Part shown: piece by piece, positions 53,040-61,367 of the stretch
Position numbering within the stretch: the first letter of the stretch is position 1
Layout: each line of letters opens with the position of its first letter
Source: UBA4416 sp020846025
GTDB taxonomy: Bacteria; Bacteroidota; Bacteroidia; B-17B0; Aurantibacillaceae
NCBI GenBank assembly: GCA_963169295.1
Contig: CAUJDD010000031.1
Location: 1 to 64,000 of the forward strand
Reading direction: 5' to 3'
DNA length: 64,000 nt
Notes under the pieces: model-generated
Database searches by the model: none
The model's input: the letters and a program-made list of their open reading frames with translations, nothing else
Told to the model about the DNA's origin: nothing
Position numbers and translations under genes: made by a program

Positions 53040-53786
53040 CTACTCAATGTCTAAATCTCTTGCTTTAGTTTTAAGTAATTCTTTATCACTAACCTTACTA
53101 TAAGGTAAACTATTATCAATCTCTGTAGGAGCTAAGGTTGCTGCGCCCGTACTTTTAGCACTATTATTAGTTCTTTGATTGCTTTGTTTAAATCCAGTGT
53201 TATCTTCACTCTCATTGTTACTACCAGTTGTGTTTCCTTGTCGGTAGTATGGATTGTTAGGGTCGCTGTAAGGATCAGGATAAGCGCCACCTCCATTAGC
53301 AAAACCATAAGGATTATTAAAATAATTTAAAGTATTCCAAGCTAAAAATCCAGCACGTTCGGCATGATTTAAGGCGCCTGCATAATCACCCCAAAAATAT
53401 AATTGTTTAGCATATTGTTGATGACGTATAGCTTTTGCTAACCATGGAGAATATGTGTCATTCCAATCACTAAACGCTAATGCCTGACCAATAACATGAG
53501 CCGACTGACGAATAGAATGACGGGCAGCCTTTTTTATTTTATAATAGCTATTATAATAACCATAGGTATAATTCGGAGGATAATATCCACCACCTGTTCC
53601 AAAATGAATACTTACGCCACCACCAATATGTGGTCCGTTACTATAAGCCCACAAATGCTTATCCGATGAAGAATTAGAGCTTGAGTTTTGGTTTTGAGTA
53701 TTCCCATTATGATTGCGCTGTGCAGAAGCAGTTAAACTTAAAAAAACTGTACAAATAGTTACTAAGTTTGGAATAGATGTTTTCAT
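53040..53786 (-). CDS. Hypothetical secreted protein, Asn/Tyr/Gly-rich
   Basis: A 248-residue exported protein I do not recognise. It has a signal peptide (1-22, LSLTASAQ), an Asn/Ser-rich stretch (23-43), and a Gly/Tyr-rich segment (GGGYYPPNYTYGYYNSYY). A helical middle part (about 85-155: AARHSIRQSAHVIGQAL, WLAKAIRHQQYAKQLYFWGDYAGALNHAERAG) looks like one or two TPR-like hairpins. The tail is a disordered Asn/Ser-rich one ending in an acidic DLDIE. No T9SS domain and no lipobox, so probably periplasmic. It has its own terminator. Confidence 0.65.
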   Translation of the reverse strand: MKTSIPNLVTICTVFLSLTASAQRNHNGNTQNQNSSSNSSSDKHLWAYSNGPHIGGGVSIHFGTGGGYYPPNYTYGYYNSYYKIKKAARHSIRQSAHVIGQALAFSDWNDTYSPWLAKAIRHQQYAKQLYFWGDYAGALNHAERAGFLAWNTLNYFNNPYGFANGGGAYPDPYSDPNNPYYRQGNTTGSNNESEDNTGFKQSNQRTNNSAKSTGAATLAPTEIDNSLPYSKVSDKELLKTKARDLDIE

Positions 53787-53999
53787 GATTTCTAATTTTT
53801 AATATTAGATAGTCAATGCCTGTGCCAAAACATACTATTTAACAGAACTTTACATTTGAAATTGGTATCTGGTAGGTTTTGAACCATAACTGGTAAAATT
53901 AACTATGTATAGCCTTATAAGATAAAGGAATTAAGTATTAATTTATGTAAAATCAACATCTAGTTATTATTAAATAATGCTGTATTTAGGCTTTAAATG

Positions 54000-54007
54000 T
54001 ATCTTTG
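54000..54007 (+). promoter_or_regulatory. Bacteroidota -7 box TATCTTTG (first of two)
   Basis: Exact TAnnTTTG match 21 bases before the TTG start of tgt. A second box follows 5 bases on. Confidence 0.5.
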
Positions 54008-54012
54008 TTTTT

Positions 54013-54020
54013 TACTTTTG
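54013..54020 (+). promoter_or_regulatory. Bacteroidota -7 box TACTTTTG (second of two)
   Basis: TACTTTTG ends 8 bases before the TTG start of tgt, giving a nearly leaderless mRNA with a TTG start codon. Confidence 0.55.
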
Positions 54021-54027
54021 AGAAACA

Positions 54028-55158
54028 TTGAAATTTACATTACAACATAAAGACATTCACTCTAAGGCTAGAGCAGGAATTATAGAAACGGCGCATGGAA
54101 AAATTCAAACGCCAATATTTATGCCAGTTGGAACTGCTGCTACTGTAAAAGCTGTTCATCAGCATGAGTTAAGAGATGATATTAAAGCACAAATCATATT
54201 AGGGAACACCTATCATTTATACTTACGCCCAGGATTAGAAGTTTTGGAGGCTGCTGGTGGCTTACACCAATTTAATGGCTGGGAAAAACCAATTCTTACG
54301 GATAGTGGCGGTTATCAGGTATTTTCATTAGCCTCATCTAGAAAATTAACCGAAGAGGGCGCAACATTTAAGTCGCATATTGACGGTAGTAAACATTTAT
54401 TTACACCCGAAAACGTGATGGATATTGAGCGTACAATAGGCGCTGATATTATGATGGCTTTTGATGAGTGTACACCTTATCCTTGTGAATATAAATACGC
54501 TAAAAATTCATTAGGCTTAACACATCGTTGGTTAGATAGATGTATTAAGCGATTTAATGAAACTGAGCCAAAATATGGTTATGAGCAAACTTTGTTTCCT
54601 ATAGTTCAGGGGTCAGTTTATAAAGATTTAAGAATTCAGTCGGCAGAATATATTGCTTCAAAAAATGCGGAAGGAAACGCCATTGGTGGATTATCAGTTG
54701 GAGAGCCTGCCGAAGATATGTATGCTATGACTGAAGTGGTTTGCCAAATTTTACCTATAGATAAACCTCGGTATTTAATGGGTGTGGGAACACCTGTGAA
54801 TATTTTAGAAAGTATAGCCTTAGGAATTGATATGTTTGATTGTGTAATGCCTACAAGGAATGCCCGACATGGTTTATTATTTACTCAAAATGGAATTATT
54901 AATATAAAAAATGAAAAGTGGAAGAATGATTTTTCGCCACTGGATGAAAGTGGAACAAGTTATGTAGATAAAGTTTATACAAAAGCCTATTTAAGACATT
55001 TGTTAGTTTGTGGTGAGTTTTTGGCTGCGCAAATTGCGAGTATTCATAACTTAGCTTTTTATCTGTGGCTTGTAAACGAAGCACGACAAAAAATTATTGA
55101 AGGCACTTTTTATGACTGGAAAAATAAAATGGTAAAACAATTATCGAAACGATTATAA
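54028..55158 (+). CDS. tgt: tRNA-guanine transglycosylase
   Basis: A 376-residue enzyme that swaps guanine 34 for preQ1 in queuosine tRNAs. Catalytic and substrate segments are present: TPIFMPVGT, GNTYHLYLRPG, LTDSGGYQVFSL (Asp), GGLSVGE and FDCVMPTRNARHG (nucleophile Asp). The usual bacterial zinc motif CxCxxC is absent: its place reads S-G-T-S-Y-V-D-K before VYTKAYLRHLL. The downstream IHNLAFYLWL histidine is kept. The start is TTG 54028, the only codon fitting the N-terminus MKFTLQHKD. An LptF/G permease gene follows 34 bases downstream, a gene order I recall from Bacteroidota. Confidence 0.94.
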   Translation: MKFTLQHKDIHSKARAGIIETAHGKIQTPIFMPVGTAATVKAVHQHELRDDIKAQIILGNTYHLYLRPGLEVLEAAGGLHQFNGWEKPILTDSGGYQVFSLASSRKLTEEGATFKSHIDGSKHLFTPENVMDIERTIGADIMMAFDECTPYPCEYKYAKNSLGLTHRWLDRCIKRFNETEPKYGYEQTLFPIVQGSVYKDLRIQSAEYIASKNAEGNAIGGLSVGEPAEDMYAMTEVVCQILPIDKPRYLMGVGTPVNILESIALGIDMFDCVMPTRNARHGLLFTQNGIINIKNEKWKNDFSPLDESGTSYVDKVYTKAYLRHLLVCGEFLAAQIASIHNLAFYLWLVNEARQKIIEGTFYDWKNKMVKQLSKRL

Positions 55159-55192
55159 CAACGAAACCTTATTTCTTAAAACATACATATAG

Positions 55193-56317
55193 GTGCTAAA
55201 AATACTAGATAAATACATACTTCGAAAGTTTATTGGAACGTTCTTTTTTTCCATTGCATTAATGTTATGTATTTTTATTGTATTTGATATTTCGGAAAAG
55301 TTACAAAGTTTTGTCCAAGAAAAAGTACCTCTTAAAGAAATAATTTTTGATCATTATCTTAATTTCATTCCATTTTACGGAAATTTATTTAGTCCATTGT
55401 TTACGTTTATAGCTGTTATTCTCTTTACATCCAAAATGGCCTATAAAACGGAGTTTGTAGCCATTCTTTCAAGCGGAACAAGTTTTAGACGCATCCTTCG
55501 ACCTTATATGATTGGTGCTGGTTTAATTACAACAATGTCGTTAATTTTAAATCATTTTGTTATTCCAAAATCCAACAAAGTACGTATTGCTTTTGAGGAT
55601 AAATATATTAACAATGGCTACACAACCGAAGAGCGAAATATACATCGGCAAATCGCACCTGGTAAAGTTCTATATATGGCTGATTATGATAATCAGACCA
55701 ATACTGCACGCCACGTATCCATTGAAACTATTAGTAATAATAAGCAAATTCATATGCTTAAAGCAGAAAGCATGAAATGGGATAGCACAACTAATGCTTG
55801 GGTTCTTGCTAATGTATTTGAAAGAAAAATTATTTATCTATTAATTCCTGATTCAACCAATCTTTCAACGCCAAAACTAATTTTTAAAGAAACTCATTTA
55901 ACGTATCCGTCTAAAAAAATTAAAATGGCTTTTTCGCCAAAAGACATGTTGAGGTTCCAAAGCCGGTTCGAGGTACTTAATTACTTTGAATTGAAAAAAT
56001 TTATTATTGAAGAAAAACAGAAAGGTTCAGATAGAATTGATTTTTATGAAGTGGAGATGTATAAGCGCACATCTTTTCCATTTGCTACTTTTATTCTTAC
56101 AATTATTGGGGTATCAATATCCTCTCGTAAAATACGTGGTGGAGTAGGTTTGCATATTGCTATTGGATTGCTTTTAAGTTGCTTGTATATTTTATTTATG
56201 CACGTTTCCACAACCTTTTCCACTTCAGGACTAGCACAACCATTAATAGCAGTTTGGATTCCAAATCTCATCTTCTCGGTAGTTGCATTTTATTTATATA
56301 AAAATGCTCAACAATAG
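55193..56317 (+). CDS. LptF/LptG family permease
   Basis: A 374-residue inner-membrane protein with about six helices split 3+3 around a periplasmic beta-jellyroll (about 115-280), the YjgP/YjgQ architecture. The N-terminus LDKYILRKFIGTFFFSIALML is typical. LptF and LptG form the membrane part of the ABC system that pulls lipopolysaccharide out of the inner membrane. Which of the two this is cannot be said. GTG 55193 is the likely start. It converges on the SDR gene with a 5-base gap. Confidence 0.9.
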   Translation: MLKILDKYILRKFIGTFFFSIALMLCIFIVFDISEKLQSFVQEKVPLKEIIFDHYLNFIPFYGNLFSPLFTFIAVILFTSKMAYKTEFVAILSSGTSFRRILRPYMIGAGLITTMSLILNHFVIPKSNKVRIAFEDKYINNGYTTEERNIHRQIAPGKVLYMADYDNQTNTARHVSIETISNNKQIHMLKAESMKWDSTTNAWVLANVFERKIIYLLIPDSTNLSTPKLIFKETHLTYPSKKIKMAFSPKDMLRFQSRFEVLNYFELKKFIIEEKQKGSDRIDFYEVEMYKRTSFPFATFILTIIGVSISSRKIRGGVGLHIAIGLLLSCLYILFMHVSTTFSTSGLAQPLIAVWIPNLIFSVVAFYLYKNAQQ

Positions 56318-56322
56318 CTTAA

Positions 56323-57075
56323 TTAATTTCTTATAACAGTAGTGGCATTGGCTTGTACACTTGGCATAATGACAACATCATTAATATTAACGTGGCTTGG
56401 GCGAGAAGCCATCCAATAAATAGTTTCTGCAATATCATCGGCACTAAGTGGAATCATGTTCTCATACACTTTTTTGGCACGATTTACATCACCATCAAAT
56501 CGAACAATACTAAATTCTGTCTCAACCATGCCTGGATGAATAGCCGACACTTTAATACCATGAGGTAATAAGTCAATTCGCATGCCTTTGTTTAGAGCAT
56601 CTACTGCATGTTTAGTAGCACAATATACATTTCCATTTGCATACACTTCTTTTCCTGCAATTGAACCAACATTAATAATATGCCCTTTTTTTTGAGCCAC
56701 CATCAGATTCGAAACATATTTAGTAACATATAATAGGCCTTTAATATTTGTATCAATCATTCGTTCCCAATGTTGTATCTCGCCTTCTTGAATTGGCCCC
56801 AGTCCTGCCGCTAATCCTGCATTATTAACCAAAACATCTATAGATTTAAAATGTGCTGGTAAGGATTGTATAGCGTTTTTTACTTCTTCTTCTTCTCTTA
56901 CATCAAAACACAATGGTAGCACTTGTATGGCATATTGATTCTCTAATTCGGTTTTTAAACTTTCTAATATTTCTTTTCGACGACCAGTAATAATAAGATG
57001 ATACTGATGCTTAGCAAACTCTTTAGCGCTTGCTTTTCCAATGCCAGAGGTGACGCCAGTAATAAATGCAATCAT
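56323..57075 (-). CDS. Short-chain dehydrogenase, YdfG-like
   Basis: A 250-residue NAD(P)-dependent oxidoreductase. It has TGVTSGIGKA coenzyme loop, TGRRKE (NADP-type Arg), NNAGLAAG, catalytic Ser in NVGSIAGK and the YCATKHA Tyr/Lys pair. Residues 180-188 read IHPGMVETE. The LxxGxxxxDxNxKG pattern resembles 3-hydroxy acid dehydrogenase YdfG (serine dehydrogenase-like). The substrate is uncertain, as is usual for this family. Confidence 0.9.
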   Translation of the reverse strand: MIAFITGVTSGIGKASAKEFAKHQYHLIITGRRKEILESLKTELENQYAIQVLPLCFDVREEEEVKNAIQSLPAHFKSIDVLVNNAGLAAGLGPIQEGEIQHWERMIDTNIKGLLYVTKYVSNLMVAQKKGHIINVGSIAGKEVYANGNVYCATKHAVDALNKGMRIDLLPHGIKVSAIHPGMVETEFSIVRFDGDVNRAKKVYENMIPLSADDIAETIYWMASRPSHVNINDVVIMPSVQANATTVIRN

Positions 57076-57242
57076 GTTTTTAAGTTAATAGATTTTGCAT
57101 TAATCGTACTCTAATAGTAGCAAATTGTTAATGCACAATTTTGGTTAAAGTTATAAATATTATTGGCTTAATGTACTTGTAAAACATCCAGCAAAAAATA
57201 GTATATTTATACGATTTTTTTTAATTATTTTTTAATATTCTC

Positions 57243-57270
57243 GATATTTTAGTTTAAGCTAAAATATCGT
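57243..57270. promoter_or_regulatory. 28-bp near-perfect palindrome upstream of the RicT-like gene
   Basis: Arms CGATATTTTAG and CTAAAATATCG are exact complements around TTTAAG; 26 of 28 positions are symmetric. It ends 20 bases before the ATG at 57291. A TATATTTA sequence around 57201-57208 may be a promoter, which would put the palindrome in the leader. It could be an operator or a hairpin. Confidence 0.5.
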
Positions 57271-57290
57271 TTAAATATATAGTATAGAAT

Positions 57291-58655
57291 ATGGCTTGTG
57301 CAAATTGTTCAACTGGGCAAGATAATAAAGGAGGTGTACCAGCAGGGTGTGGAAGCAACGGGGCTTGTGGAACAGGAAGTAGTTGCAATAAGTTACACGT
57401 GTTTGATTGGCTTGGTAATATGAGTCTTCCAAACGGACAAGATCCTTGCGATATTGTGGAAATTAGATTCAAAAATTCGAGAAAAGAATTTTATAAGAAT
57501 GTTAATAGTTTACCATTATATGTTGGCGACGTGGTAGCTACTGAGGCATCTCCTGGTCATGACATTGGAGTAATATCCATTACTGGCGAACTGGTGAAGC
57601 TTCAATTAAAAAAGAAAGGTGTAAATCCCAATACTACTGAGTTTAAAAAGATTTACCGTAAAGCAAAACAACAAGATATTGATAAGTGGCGAGAGGCACA
57701 AGCCTTAGAAGTTGAAACTATGTTTAAATCAAGAACCTTGGCACTTAGACTGGGATTACAAATGAAGATTAGTGATGTGGAATATCAAGGCGATAAAAGT
57801 AAAGCTATATTTTATTATACGGCTGATGGTCGTGTAGATTTTAGAGAGTTGATAAAAGTTATGGCGGATGAGTTTAAGATAAGAATTGAAATGCGCCAAA
57901 TTGGAGCTAGGCAAGAAGCGGCCCGACTGGGTGCTATTGGCTCGTGTGGTAGAGAATTGTGTTGTTCTACATGGTTAAGTGATTTTAGAACAGTTTCTAC
58001 TTCAGCTGCTCGTTACCAACAGCTGTCGCTTAATCCTTTAAAGTTAGCAGGACAATGTGGTAAATTAAAATGTTGCTTAAATTTTGAATTAGATAGTTAT
58101 CAAGATGCTTTAAAAGAATTTCCAGAAATTGATAATAAAAAATTACAAACTGAAAAAGGGGTTGCATTTCATCAGAAGACCGATATTTTTAAACGCATCA
58201 TTTGGTGGAGTTATACAACCGAACCCGATGTTTTTATTCCTTTATCTATTGAGCGTACTAAAGATATTTTGAGTATGAATGCTCAAAACCAAAAACCTGA
58301 GGATTTGTTAGAAGCAAAACAAATTAAAGAGGCAACATCAGTAAAAAAACCAGATTACGAAAATGTGGTAGGGCAAGATGCACTAACTCGTTTTGACCAT
58401 AAAAAGAAGTCGTCGAAGCCTAAACATCAAAATCAAAAGAAACAACAACACAATAAATCAGATAACAAACAAGCACAAACTGGTTCAGCAGCACCACCTC
58501 CACATCAAAAGAAGACACAACATCATGCGCCTCAAAAATCACAACAGCATACACCAAACCATAATCAAATAAAACAGCCACCACAACATTCTAATCAACA
58601 TAAACAGCATCATAAAAAACATAAACCAAAAGGTAATGAAGGCAATCCATCATAA
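57291..58655 (+). CDS. PSP1 domain protein, RicT-like, with His-rich tail
   Basis: A 454-residue protein. The N-terminus is Cys/Gly-rich (ACANCSTG, GCGSNGACGTG, CNK). The PSP1/RicT core (about 50-290) includes YTADGRVDFRELIK and two cysteine clusters GSCGRELCC and GQCGKLKCC that could hold an iron-sulfur cluster. The last ~85 residues are disordered and rich in His, Gln, Lys and Pro. RicT of Bacillus belongs to the Fe-S RicAFT complex acting with RNase Y; that role is only suggestive here. gldH overlaps its 3' end by 20 bases, a linkage I recall as common in Bacteroidota. Confidence 0.85.
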   Translation: MACANCSTGQDNKGGVPAGCGSNGACGTGSSCNKLHVFDWLGNMSLPNGQDPCDIVEIRFKNSRKEFYKNVNSLPLYVGDVVATEASPGHDIGVISITGELVKLQLKKKGVNPNTTEFKKIYRKAKQQDIDKWREAQALEVETMFKSRTLALRLGLQMKISDVEYQGDKSKAIFYYTADGRVDFRELIKVMADEFKIRIEMRQIGARQEAARLGAIGSCGRELCCSTWLSDFRTVSTSAARYQQLSLNPLKLAGQCGKLKCCLNFELDSYQDALKEFPEIDNKKLQTEKGVAFHQKTDIFKRIIWWSYTTEPDVFIPLSIERTKDILSMNAQNQKPEDLLEAKQIKEATSVKKPDYENVVGQDALTRFDHKKKSSKPKHQNQKKQQHNKSDNKQAQTGSAAPPPHQKKTQHHAPQKSQQHTPNHNQIKQPPQHSNQHKQHHKKHKPKGNEGNPS

Positions 58656-59109
58656 TTTGATCATATTCATAAGTGTTTTATTGCTTGCTTCTTGCAATAA
58701 AAATGTGGTGTTTAGTGAATATCAAACAATTCCAGAAGAGGGCTGGGATATGAAGCATAAATTAATTTATACTGTTGATATCACTGATAATAAGATATAC
58801 CATGACGTGTATTTAACTGTTAGACATGCTGATAGTTATCCTTTTAGTAACTTATATGTGTTTCTAACGACAACTTATCCTAGTGGTAAAAAAGTGGTAG
58901 ATACTTTAGAATGTATTTTGGCTGATAAGAAAGGAAGATGGACTGGTGATGGTGCGGGTGATATTTGGGATAATCAAATTCCACTAAAGAAAAATATGAT
59001 GTTTCCAGAGAGTGGGAAATATATTTTTACATTTGAACAAGGTATGAGGATGAATCCTTTACCATTAGTTATGGATTTTGGGATGATGATTGAGAAATCA
59101 AAGCAGTAG
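58636..59109 (+). CDS. gldH: Gliding motility lipoprotein GldH
   Basis: A 157-residue lipoprotein with lipobox LLASC (about Cys20). The body matches GldH: VVFSEYQTIPEEGW, YHDVYLTVRHADSYPFSNLYVFL, YPSGKKVVDT, GRWTGDGAGDIWD and FPESGKYIFTFEQGMR. GldH is needed for gliding and stability of other Gld proteins in Flavobacterium. It fits with the several T9SS cargo genes in this window. It overlaps the RicT-like gene by 20 bases and converges on obgE with 13 bases between. Confidence 0.92.
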   Translation: MKAIHHNLIIFISVLLLASCNKNVVFSEYQTIPEEGWDMKHKLIYTVDITDNKIYHDVYLTVRHADSYPFSNLYVFLTTTYPSGKKVVDTLECILADKKGRWTGDGAGDIWDNQIPLKKNMMFPESGKYIFTFEQGMRMNPLPLVMDFGMMIEKSKQ

Positions 59110-59122
59110 TTATTTACTGTTT

Positions 59123-60127
59123 TTAATTTAGTTGTTGCCACAACATATCTTTTAATTTAGAAATATTGTAACCGTTTTGAGCAGATATAAAAATGTAAGG
59201 GATCTTAAATTTACCTTTCATTCGTTTTTTCAAATCTTTTTCTAACTCTTCTATGAGCTCATCATCTATGGTGTCGCATTTGGTAATGGCTAAAATCCTT
59301 TCCTTATCTAACAATTCAGGATTATATTGTTTGAGTTCGTTTAACAGAATTTTATATTCTTCGTAAATATTATCACTTTGGCAACTTACCATAAACAATA
59401 ACGATGAGTTTCGTTCGATATGACGTAAAAAACGAATACCTAAACCCTTACCTTCACTCGCACCTTCTATAATACCTGGAATATCAGCCATTACAAAACT
59501 TTTAAAATCGTGGTAAGGTACAATTCCTAGGTTTGGTGTTAAGGTAGTAAATGGATAATTAGCAATTTGAGGTTTAGCAGCCGATACTACTGAAAGTAGT
59601 GTTGATTTTCCTGCATTTGGAAATCCAACTAAACCAACATCAGCCAATACTTTTAGTTCCAAAACCTTCCATTCTTCTTTTCCTTCTTCGCCTGGCTGGG
59701 AATAGCGAGGCGTTTGATTGGTTGAAGATTTAAAATGAGCATTTCCTTTTCCACCTTGTCCTCCTGCCAATAAAATAAACTCCTGCCCATCTTCTGTTAT
59801 TTCGCACAATACCTCATCGGTTTCTAAATCACGAGCTATCGTTCCAAGAGGTACATCTAAAATTTCATCCTTTCCTTCTTTACCACTGCGATTAGATGAA
59901 CCTCCATCTCCACCTGCCTCAGCAATTACATGCTTTCGATATTTTAAATGAATAAGTGTCCAAAATTGTTTGTTGCCACGCAAAATTATATGACCTCCAC
60001 GTCCACCATCACCACCATCAGGACCACCAAAGGCTGTTAGTTTATCTCGATGAAGGTGTGTAGAGCCCTTACCGCCCTTTCCACTTCTGCAACAAATTCT
60101 TACGTAATCAACAAAATTATTATCCAC
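59123..60127 (-). CDS. obgE: Obg GTPase
   Basis: A 334-residue ribosome-associated GTPase. The glycine-rich Obg fold (about 1-155: RSGKGGKGSTHLHRDKLTAFGGPDGGDGGRGG and GGQGGKGNAHFKSSTNQTPR) is followed by the G domain. That has G1 GFPNAGKST, G2/G3 PFTTLTPNLG and DIPGIIEGASEGKGLG, and G4 TKCD. It lacks a C-terminal OCT extension. The GTG start at 60127 gives the usual N-terminus. It is third in the hpt-adk-obgE order. Confidence 0.96.
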   Translation of the reverse strand: MDNNFVDYVRICCRSGKGGKGSTHLHRDKLTAFGGPDGGDGGRGGHIILRGNKQFWTLIHLKYRKHVIAEAGGDGGSSNRSGKEGKDEILDVPLGTIARDLETDEVLCEITEDGQEFILLAGGQGGKGNAHFKSSTNQTPRYSQPGEEGKEEWKVLELKVLADVGLVGFPNAGKSTLLSVVSAAKPQIANYPFTTLTPNLGIVPYHDFKSFVMADIPGIIEGASEGKGLGIRFLRHIERNSSLLFMVSCQSDNIYEEYKILLNELKQYNPELLDKERILAITKCDTIDDELIEELEKDLKKRMKGKFKIPYIFISAQNGYNISKLKDMLWQQLN

Positions 60128-60199
60128 TACCTTGTATGTTTTAAGAGCTTAAGTGTCCATTTTTAAAAAAACGCTTTGTTCAAACTCTTTACTCAATAA

Positions 60200-61339
60200 T
60201 TACTTCTTCTTTTTCTTATTTGTTTTTTTAGCTACCACTTTCTTAACTGGTTTTTTAGGTGCTACTTTTTTAACTACTTTCTTAGTAATTTTTTTCGCAG
60301 CTTTCTTCACTACTTTTTTCGCAGTTGGTTTTTTCTTAGCAGCTATTTTTCTTACTACTTTCTTAGGTGCTACTTTCTTCTTAGTAGCTACTTTCTTTGT
60401 TACTTTTTTCAGTGCTTTTTTTACTACTTTTTTTGCAGCAGCCTTCTTTTTAGGTGTAGCTTTCTTTTTAGTAACTACTTTCTTTGCCTTCTTAACTACA
60501 ACTTTTTTAGTGGGTTTAGCTGCTTTTTTACTTCCCTTTTTAGCTGCTACTTTTTTTACACTCGCTTTTTTCGTGACTTTTTTAACAGCTTTTGCTTTAT
60601 TGTTTTTCTTTGCAGGGACTGATTTTGTAGTTGTTTTTCTTACTTCCTCAATATCTTGTTGTAGCTCTTTTGAAATCTCTGTCGCTACATCAAAATCATT
60701 AATCGTCATATCTAAATGTTCAATATCATTTTCTAACATGGTGAGTTCAATTTCGGCTGTTACAAAAACAATACGATTAACCAACTCGTTAAATATTTCT
60801 TCTATTGTTCCAATGCCATTAATAGAATGGAATTTAGCTTGTTCTGAGTAATACTTCTTAAGTGGCAATGTTTTATTGTTATATTCATTCACACGATTAC
60901 GGATAATATCTTCGTTTTGATCATCAGCACGCCCTGAGTCTTTTCCTCTTAATAATAAGCGTTTTACTAACTCTTCGTTATTTACTTCGAGTGCCAACAT
61001 AGCACTAATCGCAGTCCCCTTTTTTTGTAATAGATCGTCTAAAGCTATTGCTTGAGCTTGCGTGCGAGGAAAGCCATCAAAAATAAAACCTGCGGCATGT
61101 GGATTAGCATCCAATTTTGATTCTATCATGCCGATTACAATATCATCACTTACTAAATCACCTCTATCCATAATGGCTTTTGCTTCCATTCCTAATTTAG
61201 TACCTCGTGCTATTTCGCTTCGTAAAATGTCTCCTGTAGATAAATGTACTAAGCCGTACTTTTGAATTAACTTTTCAGATTGAGTTCCTTTTCCGGCGCC
61301 TGGAGGGCCAAATAAAACGATGTTTAACATATTACTCAT
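60200..61339 (-). CDS. adk: Adenylate kinase with long Lys/Ala-rich, histone-H1-like C-terminal tail
   Basis: Interconverts ATP + AMP and 2 ADP. Residues 1-190 form a normal short-lid adenylate kinase: P-loop GPPGAGKGT (11-19), STGDILR, DGFPRT, RGKDSGRADD. A ~45-residue acidic helical linker (about 191-236) follows. The last ~140 residues are nearly all Lys, Ala, Val, Thr and Pro in KKxxxKK patterns, like histone H1 or bacterial H1-like proteins. The frame is continuous with no Met in the tail, so it is one protein. Such a tail may bind DNA, RNA or polyphosphate. Gene order hpt-adk-obgE is intact. ATG 61330 is a possible alternative start. Confidence 0.93.
   Translation of the reverse strand: MSNMLNIVLFGPPGAGKGTQSEKLIQKYGLVHLSTGDILRSEIARGTKLGMEAKAIMDRGDLVSDDIVIGMIESKLDANPHAAGFIFDGFPRTQAQAIALDDLLQKKGTAISAMLALEVNNEELVKRLLLRGKDSGRADDQNEDIIRNRVNEYNNKTLPLKKYYSEQAKFHSINGIGTIEEIFNELVNRIVFVTAEIELTMLENDIEHLDMTINDFDVATEISKELQQDIEEVRKTTTKSVPAKKNNKAKAVKKVTKKASVKKVAAKKGSKKAAKPTKKVVVKKAKKVVTKKKATPKKKAAAKKVVKKALKKVTKKVATKKKVAPKKVVRKIAAKKKPTAKKVVKKAAKKITKKVVKKVAPKKPVKKVVAKKTNKKKKK
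60205..60620 (-). repeat. Low-complexity coding repeat of the adenylate kinase tail
   Basis: Imperfect short repeats built on Lys-Lys-(Val/Ala/Thr) codons fill this stretch. It produces a spurious Phe-rich open frame on the opposite strand. Such DNA is prone to slippage and length change. Confidence 0.7.
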
Positions 61340-61367
61340 GATGTTTAATTTTATTGGTTGGTATTTT

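Noticed and set aside
60205..60640. The Lys-rich tail as a separate H1-like gene or a frameshift product
   Set aside because: The frame is continuous from adk, there is no start codon inside the tail, and no stop lies between the parts.
60153..60851. A 232-codon Phe-rich open frame on the plus strand opposite adenylate kinase
   Set aside because: It is the mirror of the Lys-rich tail (AAA/AAG codons read as Phe on the other strand). It has repetitive composition, no homology and no promoter.
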